Of a stretch of 64,000 nucleotides of DNA, positions 54,293 to 63,128 are shown piece by piece (positions within the stretch are counted from its first letter, which is position 1; the number at the start of each line of letters is the position of its first letter). The stretch is from assembly GCF_900141755.1 (NCBI RefSeq), contig NZ_LT670844.1:7288501-7352500 (forward strand), given 5' to 3'. Both the position numbers and the translations under genes were made by a program. Below the pieces are notes generated by a model. It searched no databases and was not told the DNA's origin. It worked only from the letters and a program-made list of their open reading frames with translations. The DNA is from Bradyrhizobium lablabi. GTDB lineage: Bacteria > Pseudomonadota > Alphaproteobacteria > Rhizobiales > Xanthobacteraceae.

Positions 54293-54333
54293 CAAGATGC
54301 AGGGTCATTCCAAGCCTGCCATGGTTCCGCGTT

Positions 54334-54642
54334 TTAGGGGCGGGTGCAGTGCGGTTCTGACGCCTGGCAAGCGAAGCCCACATTCGAGCAGAAAACGCCG
54401 TCCGGATTGCGCGCGCACGCACGGCACCCATCGGTCCATGCGGTGCAAGCTGCGTGGGGACCTCTGGCAAAATCCTCAAGCCGCATTTCGCCGTTGAGCT
54501 TCGGTGCAGGGCTGGTCGGCATTCGGGTTCGGGCATGGCCGGAGACGAGCGGCAGATCGGCGGCATATGTTGCGCCCGTCTCGAAATTCGCTCCGATAAA
54601 TAATAGGGTGAGGACTGCGGCGATCTGAAACAGGTGTGTCAT
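54334..54642 (-). CDS. Small secreted cysteine-rich protein
   Basis: 102-residue exported protein. A signal peptide (1-28, ending TYAA) is followed by a short Pro-rich linker and a C-terminal domain of about 45 residues with seven Cys: ACTAWTDGCRACARN, then FCSNVGFACQAS and HC. The spacing looks like a disulfide-bonded module, not a c-type heme (no CxxCH). The family is not recognised. GGGGATCGGAA precedes the ATG. It is convergent with crcB and divergent from the SEL1 gene. Confidence 0.68.
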   Translation of the reverse strand: MTHLFQIAAVLTLLFIGANFETGATYAADLPLVSGHARTRMPTSPAPKLNGEMRLEDFARGPHAACTAWTDGCRACARNPDGVFCSNVGFACQASEPHCTRP

Positions 54643-54804
54643 TTCCGATCCCCATCTACTGAACCACTGACATCACATTCGCCAGACCAGCACTGTGACC
54701 AAGATCATACAAGAACCAGCGGAACGTGCGCCATAGCGGCTGCTGGTCCGTACATGAAAGGCAAGCCAACGCGGGAAATTCCGAGAACTCAAGGGGGGAC
54801 CGCC

Positions 54805-56175
54805 ATGCGGTTAGCGTGTTTTGCGATAGCTTTTGTGATCGGCTTTTGTCGCGTCGCCGCCGCCGACGAGGCGCAAAACGCTGCATTCGTCGCAGGTTGT
54901 GACCGCGCGGCGGCAAGCCCGTTCGATGCCAGCAAGCCGGCCGGAATCGCCGGCATTCCCGTGGACAAGATCGAATCCAGTTCTGCGATTGCGGCGTGCC
55001 AATGGGCGGTACAGGCAGCGCCCACCAACGACCGGGTGGTAATGCAGCTCGGCCGCGCCTATCTCGCCGCCAAAAACTATGATGCCGCGCGGATGCAGTT
55101 CGACAAGGCCAACCGGATGGGCAATGTGCTCGCCGCAACCGAACTCGCGGGCTTCTATCAGAAAGGGCTCGGGGGCCTTCCCGTCGACGATACTGAAGCC
55201 TTGCGCCTCCTGAGGAAGGCAGCCGATTCCGGATCTTACATCGCGCAGACCAATCTCGGATATTTCCATCAGATGGGACGGGGCGGCCTCGACAAGAACG
55301 AGAACGAGGCCGGGCGCTTATATAAATTGGCCGCGGACCAGGGATACGCGTCCGCGCAAATCAATCTTGGCACGTTCTACCAAAGCGGTCGCGGCGGACT
55401 TCCCCGGGACGATTTGCAGGCCGCGCGCTATTACAAATTGGCCGCCGACCAGGGAAATGCCTTTGGACAAAACAATCTCGCCAATTTCTATCGGGACGGA
55501 CGCGGCGGCCTTGCCAAGGACGACACCGAGGCCGCACGCTTGTTCAAGTTGGCCGCTGACCAAGGGCTCGCGCCGGCGCAGGCTAATCTCGGAAAATATT
55601 ATCAGGATGGACGCGGCGGGCTTGCCAAGGATGACGTTCGGGCGGCGCGTCTGTACAAGACGGCCGCCGACAAAGGAGACGCTTACGGGCAAAGTCTGCT
55701 GGCCTTTTTTTATGAAAGCGGGCGCGGTGGACTTCCCAAGCTGGATACCGAGGCCGCGCGCCTGCATCGGCTTGCGGCCGACCAGGGAAATCTGGCATCG
55801 CAGGATGCGCTTGGGGGTTTCTATGAAAATGGCCGAGGCGACCTGCCGAAAAACGAGGGCGAAGCGCTTCGCTTCTACAAAATGGCCGCCGATCAGGGTT
55901 TTGCCGCCGGGCAATACCACCTTGGCTGCTTTTACGAGGGCGGTCTCGGCGGGCTCCGCAAAGATGAGTCTGAGGCCGCACGGCGTTTCAAACTGGCCGC
56001 CAACAAAGGCTATGCCCCCGCGCAATTGAGCCTTGCGCTCTATTACGAACAAGGCCGCGGCGGCCTCGCGAAAGACGATAATGAGGCGGCACGGCTGCTG
56101 AAACTGGCGGCCGACCAGGGCGATGCCAAAGCGCAAGCCGAGCTTACCGAACTCAACAAGCGGCTGCCGAAGTAG
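54805..56175 (+). CDS. Secreted SEL1-repeat protein
   Basis: 456-residue exported protein. A signal peptide (1-20) and an N-terminal TPR-like part precede nine consecutive SEL1 repeats of 36-37 residues (from about residue 115 to the end), each ending 'GRGGL(P/A)KD...A.(R)..KLAADQG'. SEL1 solenoids scaffold protein complexes, often in the envelope. The repeats are unusually uniform, including at the DNA level, so copy number may change by recombination. AAGGGGG precedes the ATG 54805; an upstream in-frame start is rejected as it adds a leader without homology. Confidence 0.88.
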   Translation: MRLACFAIAFVIGFCRVAAADEAQNAAFVAGCDRAAASPFDASKPAGIAGIPVDKIESSSAIAACQWAVQAAPTNDRVVMQLGRAYLAAKNYDAARMQFDKANRMGNVLAATELAGFYQKGLGGLPVDDTEALRLLRKAADSGSYIAQTNLGYFHQMGRGGLDKNENEAGRLYKLAADQGYASAQINLGTFYQSGRGGLPRDDLQAARYYKLAADQGNAFGQNNLANFYRDGRGGLAKDDTEAARLFKLAADQGLAPAQANLGKYYQDGRGGLAKDDVRAARLYKTAADKGDAYGQSLLAFFYESGRGGLPKLDTEAARLHRLAADQGNLASQDALGGFYENGRGDLPKNEGEALRFYKMAADQGFAAGQYHLGCFYEGGLGGLRKDESEAARRFKLAANKGYAPAQLSLALYYEQGRGGLAKDDNEAARLLKLAADQGDAKAQAELTELNKRLPK

Positions 56176-56184
56176 GGCCCGTAT

Positions 56185-56541
56185 TCAGCGCTCGCCCAAA
56201 AGCTCCTCGATACGCCGCTGCAACTGGCGCTTCTTCTGCTCGCTCTTGCGCAGGCGCTCGGCGAGATCGGAGACAGGGACTTCCGGCGGCGTCTCCGAAA
56301 AGGCAACGCCGACAAAATTGTCGCGCCACCAGATGATCCTGGCCAGGAACGAGCGGCCCTTGCGCGCGATCGTCAGCGACATCTGCTGTTTCGGCAGCTT
56401 GACGACGTTGCTGAACTCAACCTGGGCGCCGTTTTCGGAGATATTGCGGACGACACACTCCTTCGTCGCGCCGTGTTCGCCGAGCTCGGCGACGCCGCCA
56501 TACATAACCTTGTCGCGCGCGCTCTGGCGTCGGTCGAACAT
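56185..56541 (-). CDS. PilZ domain protein
   Basis: 118-residue protein. The PilZ fold starts with 'DRRQSARDKVMYGGVAEL' (R-x3-R-like c-di-GMP site) and continues 'CVVRNISENGAQVEF' (D/N-x-S-x-x-G box). A C-terminal helix (90-118, rich in Arg, Lys, Gln, Glu) may form a coiled coil. It probably senses cyclic di-GMP in the cytoplasm; the target is unknown. It is convergent with the SEL1 gene and divergent from the transglycosylase. Confidence 0.85.
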   Translation of the reverse strand: MFDRRQSARDKVMYGGVAELGEHGATKECVVRNISENGAQVEFSNVVKLPKQQMSLTIARKGRSFLARIIWWRDNFVGVAFSETPPEVPVSDLAERLRKSEQKKRQLQRRIEELLGER

Positions 56542-56792
56542 CGAAAAATCTCCCAATAAAGAGGGAGGACCATATCCGGCTTGGCCGCCGGCGAAAGACC
56601 GCAGCCGCCAAAATGCGGCGTTAACGTAAACCGATCCGCGGCGGGAGGGCGGGGATTTCCGGGTTTTGCGCGGTGATTTCTGGGTTTTGCGCTGCAGCGG
56701 CGACCTCACGGTGGTTTGCGTGCCGGGTGCTTGCTGCCGCGCGCGCGGCGGTGTAGCCGGTCGCCGCACAATAGTCTCGCGGGGAACGAGAT

Positions 56793-57803
56793 ATGGCGAT
56801 GCAATCGTTCATCGGTCTGCGCGCGACGCTTTGCGGTGTGTGGCTGACGCTGTCTCCGGTAATGTGCGCGATCGCGGAGGATGCCGTACCGGCGCCGAGC
56901 AGCGGCAACGTCGCGCGGCCGAGTGTCGAAGAGCTCGCCATTCCGCTGCCGGAAAACAAGGGCGTGCTGCAAAAACCCGCGGACACCGCGCGCGAAACCG
57001 ACACCCGCGAGGCGATGTGCCTGATGATCGAATCGGCGGCGCGGGCCAACGACCTGCCGCTCGAATTCTTTGCGCGGGTGATCTGGCAGGAAAGCCGCTT
57101 TCAATCCGACGCGGTCGGACCTGTCACCCGCAGCGGCCAGCGTGCGCAGGGCATCGCGCAATTCATGCCCGGCACCGCCAATGAGAGGCGGCTGCTCGAT
57201 CCCTTCGATCCAGTGCAGGCGCTGCCGAAATCCGCCGAGTTCTTGAACGAATTGCGCGCGCAATTCGGCAATCTCGGGCTTGCCGCTGCGGCCTACAATG
57301 CCGGGCCGCGCCGCGTCCAGGAATGGCTCGCCGGAAGTGGCTACATGCCGCAGGAGACGCGCAATTACGTGGCCGCGATTACCGGCTCCACGATCGACGA
57401 GTGGGCCAAAGCCAAGAATGACAAGCCGCCCGCCCGCGCACCGAATACCAGTTGCCGCGAATTGATGGCCTTGCTCCGGCGCGCGCCCAATCCCTTTGTC
57501 ACGCAGCTCGAAGAGCACGTGAACCTTGCCGCGGCGAAAGTCTGGGGCGTGCAGCTCGCCGCCGGCTTTGACCGCAACAAGGCGCTCGCGATGTATGGGC
57601 GCGCGATGACACGGTTGCGTGCGGTGATCGGCGATCAGGACCCGAGCCTGTTAAGCTCGGTGATGCGCAGCCGCGGCAACCACGCCTTCTATCAGGTGCG
57701 CATCGGCGCCGACACGCGTCCCGCGGCCGACGACCTCTGCAACCGCATCCGCCGCGCGGGAGGGGCGTGTTTTGTGCTGCGGAACATGGGCGTGAGGGGG
57801 TGA
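56793..57803 (+). CDS. Secreted lytic murein transglycosylase (SLT type)
   Basis: 336-residue exported enzyme that cleaves the glycan backbone of peptidoglycan. A signal peptide (1-28), then a linker, precede the SLT domain (about 75-220): catalytic Glu in 'IWQESRFQSDAVGPVT', 'AQGIAQFMPGTANERRLLDP' and 'GLAAAAYNAGPRRVQEWL'. The C-terminal domain has a SPOR-like or cell-wall-binding look (WGVQLAAGFDRNKALAMYGR...). The ATG at 56793 is preceded by GGGGAAC. Confidence 0.9.
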   Translation: MAMQSFIGLRATLCGVWLTLSPVMCAIAEDAVPAPSSGNVARPSVEELAIPLPENKGVLQKPADTARETDTREAMCLMIESAARANDLPLEFFARVIWQESRFQSDAVGPVTRSGQRAQGIAQFMPGTANERRLLDPFDPVQALPKSAEFLNELRAQFGNLGLAAAAYNAGPRRVQEWLAGSGYMPQETRNYVAAITGSTIDEWAKAKNDKPPARAPNTSCRELMALLRRAPNPFVTQLEEHVNLAAAKVWGVQLAAGFDRNKALAMYGRAMTRLRAVIGDQDPSLLSSVMRSRGNHAFYQVRIGADTRPAADDLCNRIRRAGGACFVLRNMGVRG

Positions 57804-57812
57804 GACACCCAC

Positions 57813-57939
57813 CGTCATGCCCGGCCTTGTGCCGGACATCCACGTCTTGACGGTGGCGCAGCAAGAAAGACGTGGATGGCCGGGCATAGGCGAGCGGGAG
57901 CGACGCCGTCCTTCGGACGGCTATGCCCGGCCATGACGG
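57813..57939. repeat. Dispersed palindromic repeat ('GTCATGCCCGGCC' type)
   Basis: Bounded by GTCATGCCCGGCC and GGCCATGAC, with internal hairpins (CCGTCCTTCGGACGG, CACGTCTTG...AAGACGTG). It is a common intergenic element of Bradyrhizobium, different from the CCGGAATGAC family. The rest of 57804-58166 holds no gene. Confidence 0.8.
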
Positions 57940-58166
57940 AGTGTGAGAGTAGCCCGGATTACCGATCGTTAGGCGTCGGCGCCGTGCGTGCAGTATGGAA
58001 CAGCCATGAGTAAAGACTGTTTCGACGCGGTACCGGCCGCCCAGCGCGCGGCGCTCGCGGCCGCCGATCAGGGCGCTCGCCGGCGTGATCTGCGGCGACT
58101 GGTGATCCTTGCTGGCAAAGGGTGGCTCGGCTGATACTGTGCGGCAAAAAGCACGGGGGAAACGGC

Positions 58167-59154
58167 ATGGGTTCGCGCGCAAGGTCGGCCTTGATCTCGC
58201 TGTCGGTGATGGTTGCGGCATTTGCGGCGGTGCCTGACGCGAGAGCCGCGGAGTTTCCGGCGCGCCCGATAAAACTCGTCGTTCCCTATGCCGCGGGCGG
58301 TCCGACCGACCTTCTCGGCCGGCTGGTCGGCGATTTCCTCAGCAAGGATCTCAAGCAGCCGGTCATCATCGAGAACAAGGCCGGCGCGCAAGGCGCGATC
58401 GGCGCCGAGGCGGTCGCCCGCTCCGAGCCCGACGGTTACACGTTGTTTATTCCGGCGGGTTCGATCATCGTGCTCAATCCGATGCTCTACAAGAAACTGT
58501 CGTACGACCCGGTCAAGGATTTTCGGATGCTGGAGCTCATCACCGATTTGCCCGTGGTCATGGAGATCCATCCCTCGGTGCCTGCGAGGACGGTGGCGGA
58601 GTTCGTCGCCTACGCCAGGCAAAATCCCGGCAAGCTCAATTTCGGTTCGGCCGGCACCGGGGGCACCACTCACCTGGCCGGCGAGATGTTCAAACAGATG
58701 GCCGGAATCCAGATGACCCATGTGCCCTACAAGGGCGCGGGTCCGGCGTTGACCGACCTGATCTCGGGTAACATCCAGGTGATGTTCGACGGCATCAGCG
58801 CAGCGTTGCCCCCGGTCAAATCCGGACTGGTGCGCGCATTGGGGGGTTAGCTCTGCGCAGCGCAGCCCCGATCTTCCGGATGTTCCGACGATTGCCGAAA
58901 GCGGCTATCCTGAGTATCGCGTCAGCGTCTGGTATGGTATCGCCGCGCCGGCGAAACTGCCCGACGATATCGCGCAGAGGATAGTCGCGAGCCTCGACCG
59001 GGCGCTGAACGACGACGCGTTTCGCGCCTCGCTGGAAAAGGTCGGCTTTCCGGTGTTCCGGCCGCGCAGCGCCGCCGAGATCAAGGAATTCATCGATGCC
59101 GATCGCGCACGGTGGTCGGGTGTGATCAAATCGCAGAACATCACATTGGATTAG
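58167..59154 (+). pseudogene. Frameshifted Bug/TctC-type substrate-binding protein
   Basis: The frame from ATG 58167 encodes a signal peptide (ending DARAAE) and most of a tripartite tricarboxylate transporter substrate-binding protein: 'KLVVPYAAGGPTDLLGRL' and 'KLNFGSAGTGGTTHLAGEM', the Bug signature. At 58841-58846 a run of six G interrupts it; dropping one base restores the expected 'VSSAQRSPDLPDVPTIAESG', which runs to TAG 59154. In the present frame a stop follows at 58850. It is either a recent pseudogene, a sequencing error, or a phase-variable tract. No TctA/TctB genes are nearby. Confidence 0.87.
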
Positions 59155-59175
59155 AGATATGGTGGATTGAGAGAC

Positions 59176-59667
59176 ATGGTTCGAGAAAGTGAAATCCGCG
59201 AGGGCGAGCTCGCCGTCGAGACGCCGCCGCCGCGCGACGCTTCCCTGGTCTTCATCGGCCGCATCCGCACGCCCTGGACCTCACGGCTCGACGCGCCGCG
59301 GCAGGGCCGCCATGATGGTCCGGTGTGCCGGATCGAGATTTTTGAACCTTGGGTGCCGGCGCTGAAGGGCGTCGATTTCTACACTAATCTTGAAGTGATC
59401 TATTGGCTGCATCTGTCGCGCCGCGACCTCGTGTTGCAGAGCCCGAAGAACAATAAATCGACCCGCGGCACGTTCTCGCTGCGCTCCCCGGTGCGGCCGA
59501 ACCCGATCGGCACCTCGATCGTCAGGCTGGTCGGCATCGAGGGCTCGACCGTGCTGGTGCGCGGCCTCGACTGCCTCGACGAGACGCCGCTGCTCGATCT
59601 AAAACCCGACCGCTGCGAATTCTCGCCGCTGGCGCCGCCGCAGGCCGGGGATTTTCAGACGGAGTGA
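59176..59667 (+). CDS. trmO: tRNA (N6-threonylcarbamoyladenosine37-N6)-methyltransferase TrmO
   Basis: 163-residue TsaA/TrmO-type protein that methylates t6A37 in tRNA using S-adenosylmethionine. Motifs: '[11 protein letters not shown]', '[20 protein letters not shown]' and '[20 protein letters not shown]' (the family signature R-S-P-x-R-P-N-P-I-G). A TTG at 59167 is an alternative start. The next 100 bases hold a dispersed repeat. Confidence 0.93.
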   Translation: MVRESEIREGELAVETPPPRDASLVFIGRIRTPWTSRLDAPRQGRHDGPVCRIEIFEPWVPALKGVDFYTNLEVIYWLHLSRRDLVLQSPKNNKSTRGTFSLRSPVRPNPIGTSIVRLVGIEGSTVLVRGLDCLDETPLLDLKPDRCEFSPLAPPQAGDFQTE

Positions 59668-59676
59668 GGGGCTGTC

Positions 59677-59779
59677 GTCATCCCGGGGCGATGCGCAGCA
59701 TCGAACCCGGAATCTCGAGATTCCCCGATGCGCAATTGCGCATCTGAGGTCTGGTGCTAACGCACCATCCCGGAATGAC
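59677..59779. repeat. Dispersed palindromic repeat, copy 3 (with insert)
   Basis: Same family as 10365-10447 and 19152-19232 (CGATGCGCAGCATCGAACCC and GGTGCTAACGCACC are shared), but carrying an extra palindromic 'GATGCGCAATTGCGCATC' insertion in the middle. Located between trmO and the HIT gene. Confidence 0.85.
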
Positions 59780-59787
59780 GAGGAGGG

Positions 59788-60210
59788 TTACTTCAACGCC
59801 GCCACCAGCTTCGCCGCATTCTCTTCCAGCACTTTTGGATCTTCCTTTCGGCTTGCCGGCGGCAGCAGCGCGACGCCGTTGTGGCGGGGCATCACATGCA
59901 TGTGCAGATGAAACACCACCTGTCCGCCGGCAGGCTCGTTGAATTGCTGCACGGTGATGCCGTCGGCCTTGAACGCCGTCATCGATGCGGCCGCGATTCT
60001 GTGGGCGGCGCGCGCGACATGGGCAAAATCCTCCGGCGTGATGTCGAGGATGTTGCGAGCCGGCGCCTTCGGAATCACCAGCGTATGCCCGCCAGAGCGC
60101 GGCATGATGTCGAGAAAAGCCAGCACATGGTCGTTCTCATAGACCTTGTAACAGGGGAATTCGCCGCGCAGGATTTTCGCGAACGGGTTTTGCGGGTCAT
60201 ACGCGGTCAT
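59788..60210 (-). CDS. HIT family protein
   Basis: 140-residue HIT (histidine triad) nucleotide-binding protein. The triad reads 'HLHMHVMPR' near residue 98, with the upstream 'IMPRSGGHTLVIPKAPARNI' characteristic of the Hint branch. Substrates are nucleoside phosphoramidates in the best-known members. No signal peptide. Confidence 0.93.
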   Translation of the reverse strand: MTAYDPQNPFAKILRGEFPCYKVYENDHVLAFLDIMPRSGGHTLVIPKAPARNILDITPEDFAHVARAAHRIAAASMTAFKADGITVQQFNEPAGGQVVFHLHMHVMPRHNGVALLPPASRKEDPKVLEENAAKLVAALK

Positions 60211-60232
60211 GGCGGCTCCTCACATCAAACGG

Positions 60233-61474
60233 TCAGGACGGGTCGGCAGTCTTGCGGAACGGCGCGGCCTCGGTGAGTTCGCGTCCCGCCTCCGCCACAT
60301 AGGCGCGTTCGCGCTTAAGGTAATCCGAAATCGCGCGGCGCAGATCGGGGTCGGCGATAAAATGCGCGGAATAGGTGGTTTGCGGCAGATATCCGCGCGC
60401 GAGCTTGTGCTCGCCTTGCGCGCCGGCCTCGACCACTTTCAGGCCACGCTTAATCGCAAAATCGATCGCCTGATAATAGCAGACCTCGAAATGCAGAAAC
60501 GGATGATGCTCGATCGCTCCCCAGTTGCGGCCGAACAGCGTATCGGAGCCGATGAAATTGATGGCTCCAGCGATCCAGCGGCCGTTGCGCTTCGCCATCA
60601 CCAACAGCACGTCCTCAGGCATGCTCTCGCCGATCAGCGAGAAGAAGGCGCGGGTAAGGTAGGGCCGGCCCCATTTCCGCGAGCCGGTCTCCATGTAGAA
60701 CGCGAAGAACGCGTCCCAGGCGTCTTCGGTGATGTCGCTGCCGTTGAGCGCGTGGATCGTGATGCCACTTCCGACCGCCTCGCGCCGTTCGCGCTTGATC
60801 GCCTTGCGGTGGCGCGAATTCAGCGTCGCCAGGAAATCGTCGAACGAGCCGTAGCCCTGGTTGTGCCAATGGAACTGCTGGTCGGTGCGCTGCAGGAAGC
60901 CGTGAGCGGCAAGATGTTTGGCCTCAGTCTCGCGCGCAAACGTCACGTGAACGGAGGAAGCTTTGGTCGCCTCGCACAATGCCACCAATCCGCTCGCGAG
61001 CGCCGTGCCGATCACCTCGCGATCGACGCCATTGCGAATCAGAAGGCGCGGTCCGGTCGCAGGCGTAAAGGGCACCGAGACCTGCAGCTTTGGGTAATAG
61101 CGTCCGCCGGCGCGCTCATAGGCATCGGCCCAGCCGCGGTCGAACACGTACTCGCCCTGCGAATGCGATTTCAGATAGCACGGCACGATGCCGGCGATCG
61201 CGCCGTCGAGCCGGGCCAACAGATGGCGCGGTCCCCAGCCGGTCCGCGGAGCAGCCGACCCGGAGGCTTCCAGACTTGAAAAAAACGCGTGGGAAACAAA
61301 GGGGTTATAGCTGAATGTTGAATTGGTGCAGGAACGGCCGCCGGGTGAAGCCAGGGTGTCGAGCCCATTCAGGCTCCCTGGGTCAGGAGCCGGATTGGCG
61401 CAGGCATCCCATTCCGCAGCCGGGATCTGGCTGACCGAGGACACGGCTTCAAGGATTAGTTCGGATGACGCCAT
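60233..61474 (-). CDS. GNAT-type acyltransferase (DUF482/PF04339)
   Basis: 413-residue cytoplasmic protein of the DUF482 (PF04339) group, with two GNAT-like lobes. N-terminal lobe from about 60 ('YNPFVSHAFFSSLEASG') and 'GYGSFDDFLATLNSRHRKAI' near the centre. C-terminal lobe with 'GAINFIGSDTLFGRNWGA' and 'FEVCYYQAIDFAIKRGL...VEAGAQGEHK', the signature of this family. The function is unknown in alphaproteobacteria. The start is ATG 61474; an in-frame GTG at 61495 is possible. Confidence 0.85.
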   Translation of the reverse strand: MASSELILEAVSSVSQIPAAEWDACANPAPDPGSLNGLDTLASPGGRSCTNSTFSYNPFVSHAFFSSLEASGSAAPRTGWGPRHLLARLDGAIAGIVPCYLKSHSQGEYVFDRGWADAYERAGGRYYPKLQVSVPFTPATGPRLLIRNGVDREVIGTALASGLVALCEATKASSVHVTFARETEAKHLAAHGFLQRTDQQFHWHNQGYGSFDDFLATLNSRHRKAIKRERREAVGSGITIHALNGSDITEDAWDAFFAFYMETGSRKWGRPYLTRAFFSLIGESMPEDVLLVMAKRNGRWIAGAINFIGSDTLFGRNWGAIEHHPFLHFEVCYYQAIDFAIKRGLKVVEAGAQGEHKLARGYLPQTTYSAHFIADPDLRRAISDYLKRERAYVAEAGRELTEAAPFRKTADPS

Positions 61475-61585
61475 CGAGGATTTAAGACCGGTCACGCGTT
61501 ACGATCAGCCATCGCACATGGTGACCTCATGCAAAGATCGTGCATTGCAGCGACGACTTCAAGGGCGCGCCGCTTGGTCAGGTTA

Positions 61586-61637
61586 TGGGCATGATCCCGA
61601 AAAGTGGGAACCGGTTTTCGGATAAGATCATACCCAA
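61586..61637. repeat. Dispersed 'GGGAACCGGTTTTCGG' repeat
   Basis: CATGATCCCGAAAAGTGGGA and ACCGGTTTTC, inversely related to the repeat at 36051-36094. A strong hairpin (GGTCTGGTCCAGC...GCTGGATCAGACC) follows at about 61650-61679, just beyond the 3' end of the phosphodiesterase gene. Confidence 0.6.
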
Positions 61638-61679
61638 AACTAAAACGACGGGTCTGGTCCAGCAGAGCTGGATCAGACC

Positions 61680-62426
61680 CTACGGCAAAAAGCCTTCAAA
61701 AATCATCTGATCGGCATAACGAGAAGCCCACTCGCGCTGTACCGGCGTGCGTACGGTCCAGGTGAGCAGCGGACAGCCGAAGATGTTGCGGGCGATCCAG
61801 GGCGCGGCAGCCGGCAATTCGTCGACCCAATAGGCGATGAAATCCGGCCTGCTGCGAAAGAAGTGCCGCAGATGCGTCATGCCGCGGCGCTGGGCGGGCG
61901 AGGCCTCCGGCCAGTCGGCTTCGGTGTAATGGCGTTCGGCCACGATGCCGCGCGGGCGCGACGGGATGAGCTTGCGCAACGCCTCGACCTGATCCGGGTC
62001 GAACGACATGCCGACCGCTGGGCCGTCGTAGGACGACAGCACCTCAGCCATCCGCTTCACCAGCTTGCGGTCGCCGTCGAAATGGCTCTTCACCTCGATG
62101 ACGAGCGGCACGCGGCCGTTGACCAGCGCGCAGAGATCGCCAAGCGACATCATTCGCTCGGACGTATCCTTGAACCTGACCGCCCGAAGCTCGGATGCGG
62201 TCATGCCGAGCAGGGGCCCTGAGCCTTCGGTGAGGCGCCCGAGCGCGTCGTCATGATGCACCATCGCTTCGCCATCGGCGGTAAGCTGGATGTCGCATTC
62301 GATGGCAAAATTGCCTGATACCGCGGCCTGTGCCGCGCCCGGCATGTTCTCTATGATGCTGCGGGCGCGGTCGTGCAGGCCGCGATGGGCTACCGGGCGG
62401 GCCGTCAGCCAGTCGGGCGCGCTCAC
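61680..62426 (-). CDS. Glycerophosphodiester phosphodiesterase
   Basis: 248-residue GDPD-type enzyme releasing glycerol-3-phosphate from deacylated phospholipids. The conserved start 'RPVAHRGLHDRARSIIEN' carries the catalytic His, and 'AIECDIQLTADGEAMVHHD' carries the metal ligands (Glu, Asp) and second His; 'PLVIEVKSHFDGD' carries the third Glu-type ligand. The GTG at 62426 is chosen as start, 13 bases beyond the upstream RidA stop, so they form a two-gene operon. No signal peptide, so it acts in the cytoplasm. Confidence 0.9.
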   Translation of the reverse strand: MSAPDWLTARPVAHRGLHDRARSIIENMPGAAQAAVSGNFAIECDIQLTADGEAMVHHDDALGRLTEGSGPLLGMTASELRAVRFKDTSERMMSLGDLCALVNGRVPLVIEVKSHFDGDRKLVKRMAEVLSSYDGPAVGMSFDPDQVEALRKLIPSRPRGIVAERHYTEADWPEASPAQRRGMTHLRHFFRSRPDFIAYWVDELPAAAPWIARNIFGCPLLTWTVRTPVQREWASRYADQMIFEGFLP

Positions 62427-62439
62427 CTTGAACCGTCCG

Positions 62440-62907
62440 TTACGAGACCTCGAAGATTCCTTCGACCTCCACCGATGCGTCAGCGGGAAGCGACGCAACG
62501 CCGACAGTGGTGCGGGCATGGCGCCCCTTATCGCCGAAGGCCGCGACCATCAGGTCGGAGGCGCCGTTCAAGACTTTTGGACCATCGAGAAAATCCGGGG
62601 CGGAATTGACAAAACCGCCGAGCCGGACCACGCGCACCACCTTGTCAAGGTCGCCGAGCGCGGCCTTGATCTGCGCCAACAAATTGATGGCGCAACCGCG
62701 CGCCGCGGCGTTGCCCTGTTCGACGGTGACGCCGGCGCCGAGCTTGCCCTTGGCGATCAATTTGCCCTGCGCGTCGAAGCAAACCTGGCCCGACACGAAC
62801 AGCAGGTTTCCGGTGCGCACGAAGCCGACATAATTCGCCACCGGGCTTGCGGGCTCGTGCAAGACGATGCCCTGTGCCGCCAGTTTCTGCTCGACCGTAC
62901 CCGCCAT
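62440..62907 (-). CDS. RidA-family protein
   Basis: 155-residue YjgF/YER057c/UK114-type protein, the larger branch found in alphaproteobacteria: an opening 'EQKLAAQGIVLHEPASPVAN', 'LLFVSGQVCFDAQGKLIAKG' and the closing 'TTVGVASLPADASVEVEGIF'. Canonical RidA deaminates reactive enamines; this branch lacks direct evidence of that here. ATG 62907 with GGGGACGA upstream. The GDPD gene follows directly. Confidence 0.88.
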   Translation of the reverse strand: MAGTVEQKLAAQGIVLHEPASPVANYVGFVRTGNLLFVSGQVCFDAQGKLIAKGKLGAGVTVEQGNAAARGCAINLLAQIKAALGDLDKVVRVVRLGGFVNSAPDFLDGPKVLNGASDLMVAAFGDKGRHARTTVGVASLPADASVEVEGIFEVS

Positions 62908-63128
62908 GTTTCGTCCCCGTTTGATTTCACTTGCGCCCGATCCCGCTCGGATCGGGCCCGCTTGTTTCGCGCATCGCGCCCTCACATGCAAGCCAGCGCC
63001 GCTCAGCGGCGGAATGCCAAAAAACATGGCATGGCGGTGGCAAATCCGTACGTTTTCGTGAAGTGGCCCTAGTTGCGGCGCAATAGGGCGGTCATTAAGG
63101 TGACATATCCCAATTTCGAGGAAAACAC

